Source: Microglena sp. YARC
Taxonomy: Eukaryota > Chlorophyta > Chlorophyceae > Chlamydomonadales > Chlamydomonadaceae
Direction: 5' to 3'
Length of the DNA: 64,000 nt
Assembly (NCBI GenBank): GCA_022414725.1
Contig: CM039464.1
Location: 26,004,327-26,068,326, forward strand
This document shows positions 42,431 to 53,580 of the stretch, piece after piece. Every line of letters begins with the position of its first letter. The first letter of the stretch is position 1. The position numbers and the translations under genes are program-made. The notes beneath the pieces are model-generated. The model was not told the origin of the DNA. It saw nothing but the letters and a program-made list of their open reading frames with translations, and did not search any database.

Positions 42431-42655
42431 ACTAGATCATGTGATTTGCGGGTAATTAGGTGAGGTAGGTAAATGTTTTTTAGTAGTAGGCAAGTAGGTG
42501 ATAAATGTAGGCAGGCTGGCCGGCCGGTAGACAAGCAAGTAGGCATGTAGGAATGGTAGGTTGTAGTTTGGTACATAGGAAGTACAGGGAAGCAGGTAGT
42601 TAGTTATGTTAGATAGGCAGGCAGGTAATGTAGGTAGGTAGGGTACGTATGTAGT

Positions 42656-44335
42656 TAACCATCAATCATCCATCCATCTATCCATCCATCCATCCATCCA
42701 AACGCCATTCATCACAAGTCATCCCATCCATCCATCCCATCCATCCCCCATCCATCCATCCATCATGCATCCATCATTCAAACCCTGAACCCTAAACCCC
42801 CCCCCCCCCCTCGCTCCTGCCACCCACACCCACACATTAGCCCTCCCCCCCGCTCCTATTCCATTCCATCCATCATCATCCATCCATCCATCAAAGTAGT
42901 ACATGCCATGCCCCCCCCATCCACCCCCCCCGCAAACACAACTCCCTCCCCCGCCTCCCTCCATCCATCCGTCGTCCGTCCGTCCGTCCATCCATCCATC
43001 CATCCCCGCCCCCCCCCACCAATACTATCTCCCTCCCTTCCCCCTCCCCATTCATCCATCATCCCTCCTCAATGTCTCCCTACATTTATCCTACACAATC
43101 CCTCCATCCATCCAAAGCCAAATCCTAGCCAAACCATTGAAACCATAACCCACAGAACCCCCTCCTCTCCACAACACAACACACATAGCCCCCCCCCCCC
43201 CCCCGTTCCATCCATCCATCTATCCATCTCCCATCCATCAATCCACACACTCACACAACTTCCTCTCCTCCCCCCCCTCACCCCGTCCCCCCTCCCTCCC
43301 TCCCTCCATCCATCCATCATCTCCTCCTCAATGTCTCACTACATTTATCCTACACAATCCTTCCATCCCTCCAATCCCTCCATCTTCCATCCATCCATCC
43401 CCCCAAACACACAACTGTCCCATCCTCCTCCCCTCTCCCCTCTCCCACCCTCCCCATCCTCCTCTCCTCTCCTCTCTCCCATCATCCCGCACCCTCCATA
43501 TGCTCCCCTCAATTTATTACTTTACACACAAACACTCCCTCCTCCACACCTTACCCACCATCCCCCCCCCGACCGGGTCCCTTACATCCCTCCCTCCCTT
43601 CTTCCTTCCACCCACACTCACACCCACATAACTCATCCCACACTCCAACACACAGTACCATATCCCTCCCTCCCTCCTGCCCTCCTACTCCTCCCCCCCT
43701 TCACACACACAACTCCCTCCTCCTTCCTCCGCTTCCCTTTCCATCCATTCATACCATCCATCCGAACCCTAAACCTAAACCCACACATCCCCTCCCTCCT
43801 CCACCCACGCCCACACATAGCCCCCCCTCCCCCGTCCCCGCTCCCTCGCCCCCTCCATCCTCCATCCATCATCCCTCCCTGAATGTCTCCCTAAATTTAT
43901 CCTACACAATTCCTCCTCACTCCATCCATCCCGCCCCCATACACAAGTCCCTCCTCGCATCCCTGCCATCCCATGCTTCACACACACACAACTCCCTCCC
44001 TCCCTCTCCCTCCTCCGAATTTTGTAGAGCAGTGTTCCTCCCTCCCTCCCTCCCTCCATCCTCCCTCCCTCCCCCCCCCCCTCCCCGTCCCGAGACCCTC
44101 CCTCCTCCCTCCCCTCATCCATCATCCCTCCTCAATGTCTCCCTACATTTTATCCTACACTATCCATCCGTCCATCCATCCACCCCCCGCGCCCAACACA
44201 ACCTCCTCCCTCCTTACTCCCTCCCTCCCCTTCCTCCCTCCATGTCTCCCCCAATTTATCCACACAACCACCTCCCTCCCTCCACCCTTATCCACACCTC
44301 CCCCCCCCCCCCCCTCCCCCCCCTCCTTACATCCA
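42656..44335 (+). repeat. (CCAT)n, CCTC-rich and poly(C) low-complexity array
   Basis: About 1.7 kb is almost pure pyrimidine on + with CCAT/CCCTCC motifs and C runs. Blocks recur about every 230-270 bp, each with a conserved core near AATGTCTC..CTACATTTATCCTACACAA (cores at about 43072, 43330, 43883 and 44133), so it is a higher-order tandem array. Short CCCTAAA runs occur at about 42788 and 43766. Long Pro/Ser frames here are composition artefacts. Confidence 0.85.
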
Positions 44336-44342
44336 TCCCTGG

Positions 44343-44475
44343 ACCTTCTTGGCGGACACATGTGGTAATGCGGAGCGAGGGAACACCATCTTGCGTGTTC
44401 ACCAAGCTCATGTACCCTGGGCGAATCTACGTCAGCCCCCTGGCTAAATGCACGGAGTTATTAACTTACGATTGT
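44343..44475 (+). CDS. Putative exon 2, unknown product
   Basis: Between the pyrimidine array and an AT-rich tract lies ordinary-composition sequence reading VFTKLMYPGRIYVSPLAK and then CTELLTYDC, ending at a strong donor GATT|GTAAGTA (44475/44476). The start edge is unclear because several AG sites lie in 44343-44385. No domain is recognised. Confidence 0.35.
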
Positions 44476-44476
44476 A

Positions 44477-45090
44477 AGTATATTTATGTAAGTTCATGTT
44501 ACTCATGTTATATGTGCTTTTTATCGTCTATGTTTATGTTTTTATGTTTATGTTATGGTTTATGTTATGCTTATATATCTCACTAGTTGCTTGCTTTATA
44601 TGTTTTATTATATGTCATAAATGTGACATGCTTCATATAAATAACTGATTGAGTTGCTTCGTTATTATGTTCACTATGCTGAATAGGTTTGTGGCTATAT
44701 GTTTATGCATATGTTATATGTGTAAATGCTTATGTATATGTTATGCTTGTGTTAATTGTTTTATGCATATGTTATATTCTTATGTTATATGCTTTATGTT
44801 TTTTATGTTTATATGTTCTTATGTTATAATGTTTACTATGCTTATGTTTATGCTTATGTTATATGTTTATGGCTTAATTGTTTATGTTATAATATGTTAT
44901 GGTAGCTTATTGGACGATATTGCTTATGTTTATGTTATAATGTTTATGCTTATGTTTATGTATATGCTTTATTGTTATAATGTTTATGCTTATGTTATAA
45001 GTGTTTATGCATATGGATGTTTATGTTTTTTCTGCTTTTTATCGTCTTATATTTATGTTTTTAACTGGAATGTTTTGTCCCAACCACGCA
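44477..45090 (+). repeat. TTATGT-rich tract, probable intron
   Basis: A long irregular array of TTATGT, TATGCT and TTTATG words lies between a GTAAGTA donor and a CCACGCAG acceptor. Frames here are composition artefacts. Confidence 0.6.
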
Positions 45091-45222
45091 GGTGTGGAAA
45101 GTTGGCTGTCGAGTACGTCAGGCCGACCGACCGAGTGTCGTACAACACCTGTGCCGTGTACTCCCGCAAAGCTAGGGAGCGAGACATTCGGGAGCTACCG
45201 ATCTTCGAGGACTCACGCTGAC
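45091..45222 (+). CDS. Putative last exon, unknown product
   Basis: After CCAACCACGCAG the sequence reads CGKLAVEYVRPTDRVSYNTC and then AVYSRKARERDIRELPIFEDSR with a TGA at 45220-45222. Codon-like composition and a charged C-terminus make it plausible coding sequence. Phase does not match a simple splice from the donor at 44475, so a frameshift or an unseen exon is needed. Function unknown. Confidence 0.4.
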
Positions 45223-45599
45223 ATCTTTTGGGGTGTTTTTTATGTGTTAGCCATATGTTACAAATTTGGTATATCATATGATTCAGTCACTTAGTAGACC
45301 GGTCAGGTCCAACGTTAAGGGGCTCAAGCAGTCGTTGCCCTATTAGAGTCATGACCAATTGCCCTTACTTGGTTATACCATAAGTTTTGATAGTCAAAAA
45401 TAACCCTGATCCCGAGGTTTTGCTCGAGTCCTAATAAATTGGTGGTTGCCATAGGGGCTTATCATTGGGATTCAAAAAGGTTTTTTCACTCTCAATAGTT
45501 TGTAGTCGTGACTGAATTTTGTTCGTGTGTGGCTAATTTATTATTAGACCCACCGAGTGGAGGTGAATATATTCCATGTTGTCAATATGAAACTAATAA
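45223..45599. other. 3' flank of putative gene, nothing recognised
   Basis: Unique AT-leaning sequence with no open frame of note and no match to the repeat families of the window. Confidence 0.4.
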
Positions 45600-45604
45600 T
45601 GGTT

Positions 45605-46190
45605 TTCAGGTTTCAGACTGTGCATGTAGTTAAATAAAAAACCCAGGAAAAAAAGGAAAAAGAGAAGATAAAGAGTTTTTGGAAAAGAATTTGACACCCG
45701 TCGAATGACAGGATTATATTTAGCGTGGGTTACACTCCTGCTGGGCAGGCACCAGGACATAGTATTGGGTTAATGACTTCCCAAGGGGCCTCAATGGTTC
45801 GATGTCAGACTGTGCAATGTAGTTAACTAATTAATTATTATGAGCTATGGCCAAGATGAAAAGAGAAGAGCAAGATTGGACAGAATCGACACCGTGTTGT
45901 CGAAATGACAGGGATTATTTAGCATGGTTTCCACCCTGCTGTGGGCAGGCACGACGGAGATTATAATCTTGGGTTATGCACTTCCCAAGGCCTCAATGGT
46001 TTTCACTCACGACTCAATCCCAGACCTGTGCATGTGGCTTAAATAATATTATTATGAGCTATGGACAAGAGTGCGAGGTGCCCGGTAAATATGTTCAACC
46101 CAGGACACTGGGTTCCAGATGGGGGCGAAAGCTGAACAAAGAATAGAGAAATATAAGAGTGGCTTGGGAAAAGAGTCAAACACAGTAGGA
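45605..46190 (+). repeat. Tandem repeat, unit about 190-216 bp
   Basis: Three successive units begin at CAGACTGTGCATGTAG (45616), CAGACTGTGCAATGTAG (45805) and CAGACCTGTGCATGTGG (46021). They share GACAGGATTAT, CTGCTGGGCAGGCAC and ACTTCCCAAGG. The last is incomplete. There is no obvious coding content. Confidence 0.7.
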
Positions 46191-46193
46191 TGA

Positions 46194-46445
46194 TATTTTT
46201 TTTCTTTCTTTATTTTTTTTTTTTTTCCTTTTTTTTTTCATTTTTTTACTTTTTGATTACATCGTGCCCCCCCCCCCCCCCCCCACCCCCGCCCCCAACC
46301 CTCCTGCGTCCTATCTGTCAACTTAGATCGGCTATTCAATTGTCGCGGCAAAACAGATCCTCCGCCCCCCCCTCCACAACACCCACAACACCCTCTGGGT
46401 ACACAACCCACCCCGCCCCCCCCACCCCCCACACCCATACCCTCC
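46194..46445 (+). repeat. Poly(T) and poly(C) tracts
   Basis: Poly(T)-rich DNA (46195-46250) is followed by C runs with CCCCACC words. It resembles pyrimidine tracts elsewhere in the window but has no LINE tail hairpin. Confidence 0.7.
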
Positions 46446-46508
46446 TCGTCATTCAAATTTCCAAGAAGACACTCATCTAGATCTGCGAAAATTTGGCAGA
46501 CGATTTGC

Positions 46509-47018
46509 GTGCCCTTCTTAACAATGCTTCGCATCACTGAATTCCCAAACACTAACTGCTTTATATTACTCCTGTATAGAGCGCTGTCTCAACCATGCTA
46601 CCCCCCAGTGCCTGCTGGACCATATTCAATTCGTCGATTAGTAACACAGCTTAGCTTGGGCGAATGTCATGCTTTCAGGCAGCACCTCTTCACCTCACTC
46701 CAGCCCATCACCAGATTGCGTGTTGCAATCGAGTGTTTGCGGATGGAGAGGGAGGATTCGAATGCCGCAGGTAGTCCTTGCGCAGTTCCGTTTGAAAGTC
46801 GAAGGTTTGAATCGCTGCTGGTCCTTTCTTGTGCCTGTGATTCCTTGCAATCGGTTCCAATCCATGACTCAGACGCCGAACCTGCGGCTCAGCCCCGCTT
46901 GCTCGGTTGCTGCAACACTGGTCCACCTCCTTGCTGCCTGCCTGCTTCACACCTGCATGCATGCCTATGTACCTCCTCCATGATTGACAAATGCCTGCCT
47001 GCACTTTCCCCTGACTAG
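46509..47018 (+). CDS. Hypothetical open frame of 169 codons
   Basis: The frame begins MPFLTMLRITEFPNTNC and is Cys-rich near its end (GCCNTGPPPCCLPAS). It has no signal peptide, membrane segment or domain that I recognise. An overlapping frame and a minus-strand frame are nearly as long, so coding status is doubtful. Confidence 0.2.
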   Translation: MPFLTMLRITEFPNTNCFILLLYRALSQPCYPPVPAGPYSIRRLVTQLSLGECHAFRQHLFTSLQPITRLRVAIECLRMEREDSNAAGSPCAVPFESRRFESLLVLSCACDSLQSVPIHDSDAEPAAQPRLLGCCNTGPPPCCLPASHLHACLCTSSMIDKCLPALSPD

Positions 47019-47079
47019 GCTACACAGTGGCAATATTTTGTTATATAACCAACACATGTGAGTAGATCTGCACCATCTG

Positions 47080-47215
47080 TCTTGTACGCTGCACCATGTG
47101 TCTTGTACGCTGCACCATTTGTCTTGCACGCTGCACCATATGTCTTGTATGCTGCACAATCTGTCTTGTATGCTGCACCATGTGTCTTATATGCTGCACC
47201 ATCTATCTGTCTCAT
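47080..47215 (+). repeat. 21 bp minisatellite
   Basis: About six to seven copies of GTGTCTTGTATGCTGCACCAT. The length is divisible by three, so both strands stay open: CVLYAAP on + and GAAYKTH on minus. There are no spacers. Confidence 0.85.
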
Positions 47216-48136
47216 CATCGTAATGCTACCACGTGAATGCTTGCTCGCTTTCTCTTGATTGCTGATTCGTTGATTGTCCAACTGGCTTGTGCTTAGGGTC
47301 AAGCAACTAATAATCTTCTAACTCCACCTCCTTCCTTTCATGCTGCTGCAGTTCCAGCAGGGTTGAGCAAGTGACTTCACCGCATATTGCGACATGTGGA
47401 GAAGGAGCAAGTCATCAGCATGCAGGGATGAGTAGACGAACAGATCAAGAAAGCCTTTATGAGGACACTGGTCCTTGCTGCTGTCACTGCTGCTGGTCAC
47501 TCATAATATAATAGTAGCTGGCTAACTAGCCATTCGGTTGTGGCAGGGGGAGGGCAAGAACATACTAGATAGCTAGTCAGAGCTCATCAGTTTGTCTTCT
47601 TAGGAGGTTAGGTTGAAGTTGGGTTTGTTATTAGGAAGTTGGGCTTTGGATGGGTTTGCGTTTATTTGGCTGCTGAGTGCCGCGACATCACTTGCTACTG
47701 GTTAGTTAATATGTAAAAATAAAACTGCCTTCCAAACCCTATAAGCGTCCCCCCTAGGAGAACAGTCCATCCTAAATCAATACGACAAAAGTCACCCTCT
47801 TGGTTCTCCACTTAAATAAGAACGGTTCAAGCAAGCTGATTTCAAGGCAAAATGCCTCTTGGCGCTCGAATTATTTAAGAGCAGCAAGTAATCTTGATTC
47901 AAGACAAAATACAAGGCAATATTGATTCTACCACTGAAACAAGAATTTCAACAAGTACTTAATCACCTAGACGTGACAAGACACCTCTTGATTAACCTCT
48001 TAATAAGAGATTCAAGAAGGCATTTTTCAAGCAATTGCTCCTGCCCCCCAATTACTTAAGAGGGTGAATCACGAGGAAATTTCCCTCTGAAAACAAGAAT
48101 GTTCATGAAACAGCCCAAAAAACTTTACCAACGACC
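47216..48136. other. Unique sequence, no gene recognised
   Basis: No LINE or B homology until 48137. The 47800-48070 part holds several CTTAAATAAG/CTTAATAAGAG-like words near TTCAAG, faintly similar to 39980-40010. No supported gene. Confidence 0.35.
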
Positions 48137-48347
48137 CCCATCCTTAGTACTTAAGAAGCACTCTCTCCTGATTCCTTCTTCGAGGCCCATCCCAACTTCC
48201 TCCTCCTCTCAGAATTCCTCCATCTCCCACCCTATCCCGCTCCTCGTGTCAGCTGGCCTGGAGGATACCTAGTAGACGAAGCTTGTTGACGACAATTGAC
48301 GAAGTCCTTTTTCCCATTTTAGTGTTTTTGCCCTAGACAGTGTGTGC
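48137..48347 (+). mobile_element. Family B head, degraded
   Basis: The head monomer sequence ACCCCCATCCTTAGTACTT and AGATACCTAGTAGACGAAGCTT is present with many errors. It is cut by an inverted A tail. Confidence 0.65.
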
Positions 48348-50079
48348 TTTTTTTTTTTTTTTTTACAAAGCGAAGAACCAGAAAGGCAAACTATATAAAC
48401 CTAGCCCTTCGTGGACCAAGGAAGAAAAACCAAAGAAAAAACAAGAACGAATAAGTACATTAAGGACGAACACCTGGGCAACGTAAGGACAAAGGAGACG
48501 GGAACAGAAGACAAACAAACCAGAGAGGCAAGGATTTTTTCTTTTTTTTTTTTAACAAAGGGGACAGGAAAAGGCCAACTAGATAAAACCTAGCCATTTG
48601 TACCAAGGAGAAAGACTAAAGAAAAAGACCAAAACTGCTAATTTGGACAGCTAAGAGGACCCCGAACACACAATGGCGACGTAAGGACAAAGGACGACGG
48701 GGCAGATACAGATGAAAACACACACCACAAAAAACAGGATAGCCCAAGAGAAGGCCTAGGACTACTAAAGAAAAAATACACATGAAGGGCCACTAAGCGA
48801 AATTCAACCTTCTAACCGTCACCGGATCAGAAGGACTGAAAGGAAGATGCAAACTAAGGAGGACTCACACCCCACCAAAACTATGCGAAACTAGAAGAAA
48901 AAAAGGGGGTGCGGTGGGCTGATCTGGGACTAAGCGAGGCAACTAGGGGAAACTAAGAGGCACTAAGGGATCTAACTAGGGGAAGGCAATACTAAGGGAA
49001 AATAACTGCAAAAACAAGCCACCCAAGCAGGGAGGCAACCTAGAAAAGAAGAAGACAACTGGATGCAGAGAGCGGAAAACCTAAAAGACTTGTCTGCAGT
49101 ACACAGAATGAAGACAGAGACAGTATCAAGATCTAGCATTTTCATCTATCTCTAGCGCAGATCTGGACCTTAGATCTTCATCCAACTAGCCCCAAATCCC
49201 TGAACCGTTGTCGAAAGGGCTGTGTCTAAAAATCTGGAAACCTGATCCTTTGGCAGCGTCTTATCTTGCTGGCTCATCGTTACGTCAGGTTCAGAATCGC
49301 GCAGGCCTAGAGCTTGACATGTCGGACCTGAATCATGTCTAGATCATACATAGAGCTACGGAATCGGCTGGTCAGGTGCAGCACCAGCGCTACGCCCTCC
49401 CCATCTACGATGCAATACCAAACACGTACGGCCCCACGACTGCGCAGGTAGAGGGCCCCCCTGCCGACACTATCTGCCACTGGAGTGAACGCAATCTCCC
49501 ACGTCAATTCGGTACAGTAATCCAATAGAGCAAGTCTAATCCGCGAATAAGTTTTTTTTTTTCTTTCATTCCATTAGGGGAACCAGAAACAGCGCAAACA
49601 TAGATAAAACCTAGCCCTTTGTCCAAACCAAGGAGACACAAGATCCAAAGAAAAACCAGACCTAGGAGCAGCTAACGACGCGACCAACCACTAATCGCTG
49701 GATCATGGTCAGGTCTATATCAGCGCTAAAACTAGCCTTTCTGTTCTGGATTGGGCTCGGATTTAGAAGCGCGGCCATGGGGATTTAATTATGCCATGGT
49801 AGCGGTTCACGGCACAACCTGCATCTAACCACGGGAGAGTGACCACAATCTATGCTACCACATAAAAATCGTGCCCATAAGCTTGCAAACCCAGAACCAC
49901 CCTGTTGCATCAAGCCAGATGCGGAGCAATCTAGGCCACGCCAATCGCATTATCTTGACAGAAGGCGCCATTATAAACGGGCGATGTAATCTACGATCAT
50001 CCGTTCCGCGATACGTACAAGATAATGCGTGCGACTCTCGTCACTGGCGATTGGCTTGGTCGTAAAGTGGCCAAGGGGC
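48348..50079 (-). mobile_element. Stacked inverted LINE A ends, degraded
   Basis: Three A poly(T)-hairpin starts follow one another at 48348, 48535 and 49552. The second runs through 3'UTR and Asp-Pro-Leu repeats to about 49310. The third covers a short 3'UTR and then ORF2 C-terminal sequence (GACAGAAGGCGCCATTAT at 49957). At 50080 it meets an A on + inside the repeat region, forming an inverted joint. Confidence 0.65.
49307..49525 (-). CDS. Short foreign-looking open frame in degraded LINE DNA
   Basis: A 72-codon frame (MDYCTELTWEIAFTPVADS and on) lies in about 220 bp that do not match family A at this position. Its amino-acid mix looks protein-like, but no family is recognised. It may be a fragment of another element or a chance frame. 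Confidence 0.2.
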   Translation of the reverse strand: MDYCTELTWEIAFTPVADSVGRGALYLRSRGAVRVWYCIVDGEGVALVLHLTSRFRSSMYDLDMIQVRHVKL

Positions 50080-51009
50080 AAGGCTGTAGGCCCCCGATCT
50101 TGACCCCGACCTAGTTCCACGCCCAGCCAAGATCAAGACCTGCCCCAGATCAGATCAGTTCCATGGCATTTGGCAAGCACATCAACTAGGCCGAATACAA
50201 CGCCTTTCCAGTCTAGGGCCTTAGAATCTGGACCAGTCAAGGTCCAAAATCTGCCGCATAAGTCCACATCCAGATCTGATCTTAGATACTGTCTCTTGTC
50301 TTCATTCTGTCTTGTACATGCCCCAGACCAGTTCTTTGAGGTTTTCGGCTTTGGCTTCCAGTTGTCTTTCTTCTGTTTCTGGTTGCCTCCCTGCTTTGGC
50401 TTGTTTTTGCAGTTTTCCCTTATTTTTGTTGCTTCCTAGTTCGTTTCCACCCTTAGGTTGCCTCCTTAGCTTTCCCGCTCAGTTGCCCTCCTTAGTCCCC
50501 CCTCCCCTCCTCCCCCCTTTTTTTCTTGTTTTCGCCCCCAATTACTCCGGCTATATAATTTCGTCGCACTCTATTCAATCTGGCGGTTTTTTATTATCCT
50601 GGTCCGCCTCTTCATTTTTCGGGTGGTTGCCGTGCCTATATTATTCAATATTTTTTTTACTTTTTGGGGGAATCTTCCTTTCTTTTCCCCAGTTCTTCTG
50701 ATACGCGTGAATGTTCAGAGGTCTTGCATGTTATGGCCCCCTTCATATGTCTTTTTTCTTAGTAGTCCGCCCCTATTGCTCTTGGGTTTCCTGTTTTGGT
50801 TCTTCCTGCCTCTCTGGTTTGTTTGTTTCTGTTCCCGTTCCTCCTTTGATCCTTCACGTCGCCCAGGTCGGTGTCCGTCCCTTAGCTGGTCCCTTCTGCC
50901 GTCATGTCTTTTTCTTGGTCTTTTCTCCTTGGTCACAACAGGGCTAGGTTTTATCAGTTGCGCCTTTTCCTGTCCCCCAGCTTAGTAAAAAAAAAAAATC
51001 AAAAAAAAT
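50080..51009 (+). mobile_element. LINE A 3' end preceding the tandem units
   Basis: Asp-Pro-Leu repeats, 3'UTR, hairpin remnant and poly(A) of the form A12-TC-A8. The same interrupted poly(A) pattern precedes the next F head at 54233, which suggests that this is the end of an earlier tandem unit. Confidence 0.7.
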
Positions 51010-51527
51010 CCCAGCTCAGTTTCCTCCTATCTTTCCGCGGCCCCTTCCCTCGCAGAACATCGCTCCCACCTCCCGACCCATATCTGCAGCTGCAGCAGCT
51101 GCTGCTGGTGCTGCCGCCATCTCAAGGCAACCAGGGACTCCTCCTGCCATCCTGTTCCCTTCACTTTCACTCCCTCCCTTTCCTGTCCCCCTCTTCCTCA
51201 CAGCCCACTGGCCCCGACGTCCCTCCACCACCGCTTCCTTACCTCTCTCCGCCATCACCACCACCTCCAGCCACCAGCGATCTGGAACTCATCTTATCAA
51301 ACACCCGCATGATTCCGCCTTTGCTGCCCCATTTGTCTTCAACCCTTTGGGACCGAGCCCCCTTATTGGACACCTTGTGCGCAACTCCTTCATTCACATG
51401 CGGATGACGGAGCTTTGTCACTATAGACACTCTCGTCTGTTCCAGTACTGCAGGGGCGACTGGCAGCCCAGCCCCCTGTTCGACTTTGGCATCCCAACCT
51501 CTTATTCGATAGTTGACAGCGATGACA

Positions 51528-51615
51528 ACGACTCACTATCAACAACGAGCTCACCTCATCAACAACGAGCTCACCTCATCAACAACGAGCTCACTCAATC
51601 AACAACGAGGCTCAC
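51528..51615 (+). repeat. 20 bp tandem repeat at the F-A joint
   Basis: TCAACAACGAGCTCACCTCA is repeated about four times, imperfectly. Unit 2 has about two copies (54785-54830) and ordinary A copies have one (A1 2756). The repeat grew at the fusion point. Confidence 0.8.
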
Positions 51616-53580
51616 CTCCCTCCCGCTGCTGCTGTCCAAAGACCTTGGACTTCTTCCTCTCCTCTATGCCAGACTCCTGCGGGTGCTGTCCTCCTTTCCT
51701 GAACTTCCACCTCCAAATGGAAGCTCTTTCCCGCTTGTGGCCCCTGCTGGTCCCTTGGCAGAGGGGCCAGATCCTCCACTGGAGAGGGCCGCTCTTGGGA
51801 GGTCTGGCCCTCTGGCGGTTACACGCCTCTCACCCTTTCCGCCCTTCCGCCCCCAAGGACAACCCCAAGCTGCCCTCTTCACCCTACGCAAGAAACCTCG
51901 GAAAGCATGGTTTACGGGCAGACTTTGAGAGCAGCTGATCAGCGAAGGCTCTCCCCCCCCCACCAGAGCAAGACTCTCTGGAACCATGCGCTGGTTTGGT
52001 CTTTGGGGACCTCCATCACTGGATGCCCACAACATGGAGTCTCCACCTCCATGGTGATAACTTTGAAGGTGAACCTTTCCTTGAACTCTCTGTGCGCCAA
52101 AGCACGGCAGCCCTTCTTCACCAACATATCATGCAACAAGCCCCAGTTCCCACCATTTTTGTGCCGGTTATACCGAGGACGTGCTGCTTGGCCCAGGCTT
52201 GTGGAGCGATTCTACCCCCTCCACCTTGGACCACTCACCCTGCATAACCCTACACTGGGAGGCCTCCGTGGTCTTGACATCGATGATTGCCTCAGCAACG
52301 AGAGAGCGCTCGTATGTCACCCTATTCCATCCCCTCCCCTGAAGAACCTCCCACAAAACGCTTGGGTGGAACTTAAACAACGTTTGGCCGCCCCTCCGTC
52401 CAGGCCAGCGAGAGAACTTGGCTCAAAGACCAAACGAACCTCAAAGTCTCGCCCTCCCTCTACTGCAGGCTTTTCGCAGGGTGTGGGTACGCCTTGCTGA
52501 CCAAGGACTCTCACCGTCCTTATACCATCACTTGCCGGAGCTTGGCTTCATGGCATCCCTGGGCTGCAAATGCGTTCCTCTGCTCAATCGTACGAGGGAG
52601 ACGCTTTCCAACGGTCAACGAAAGAACGACCCCCCTCCATAGTCTGCTCCAGCCCTGGCTGTTTGCAGGCTTGCACACTACTGACCCAATGTCTCACGCT
52701 TTCTTGGGAATGCCCTGATTCTGCCCCTGTCATTAGACTGGCTCCTATTCCACTTGGGAGACCCCTCACCCGGTGGGCAGCGCTTCCTTGTTGCCCCTTC
52801 CTCCTCTCCGGTGACGACATCACCCTTTGGCCCGGGACACCCCCTCCTCCCCTACCTAAGGTTGTTGGTCCTTCCTGCGCTATAACCACCTTGGCAGCGA
52901 TTGGCAGTCCAGGTCGTCCCGGAGCTGTCAGGACTTGGACCATTCTGAGCCCCTTTCACCACAAGGCTATCTGCCTTGCCTTGGCCACCTTCACCAAGCC
53001 ATCCCAGGATCTGGATGCGCACCCAAACGGATCTTCGACACCTCGATAAAATGGCGCACTTCTGTTCAAGATTGGCTGCGCGTGGCCTTAGATTGCCTCT
53101 CTCACAGTGGTTCCTTCGCAAGTTATGGGCCACCCCCCTGAATAGTTTTGCCATGATTGGGTCACTTCCCTTGACCAGGAGAGCCTGTACCCGCACCATG
53201 AATGACAATCCATGGCCCCAGCGCTTTCCCTACACTGCCAGACCCAAATTCCAGACACGCCCAGCCCTAGTTCTAGACCCTGATCTAGACCACTGAACCA
53301 AGATCCGCCATTACCCGGATCAGGACCTTGCCTAGACCTTACCCAGACCCGCCCATTCCCGAGCTCTAGACCCTGTTCTAGACCCGGACTAGTCCAGCCC
53401 AAGCCCCAGCTCTGGGCCCCGATCTGACCCTGACCTAGTTCCAGCCCAAGCCAAGATCGAAGACCCTGGGCAGATCAGGATCAGCGTTCAGTTTTGGACC
53501 ACAGCACTCCGGACAACGTTCCCAGATTGGTGGGCTAGATTTGCGCCCAAATCAAGGTTCTAGATCTGCGCTAGATACAG
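51616..53580 (+). pseudogene. LINE A ORF2 C-terminal third in unit 1, broken
   Basis: Open pieces match A1: ELPPPNGSSF (about 51700), ELSVRQSTAALLHQHIM (about 52083) and the knuckle region near 52640-52720, followed by Asp-Pro-Leu repeats. Indels break the frame about every 100 bp. The RT active site is not part of this unit, so it could move only in trans. Confidence 0.7.

Noticed and set aside
42780..42800. Interstitial telomere array
   Set aside because: Only two to three imperfect CCCTAAA units, within a C-rich satellite that could produce them by chance.
42908..44586. Pro/Ser-rich 'extensin-like' proteins of 130-324 residues
   Set aside because: Direct products of the CCAT/poly(C) array; all pyrimidine-rich frames are open.
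46965..47302. Cys/Ser or Ala-Tyr-Lys-Thr repeat proteins on the minus strand
   Set aside because: They are frames of the 21 bp minisatellite without start context or independent support.
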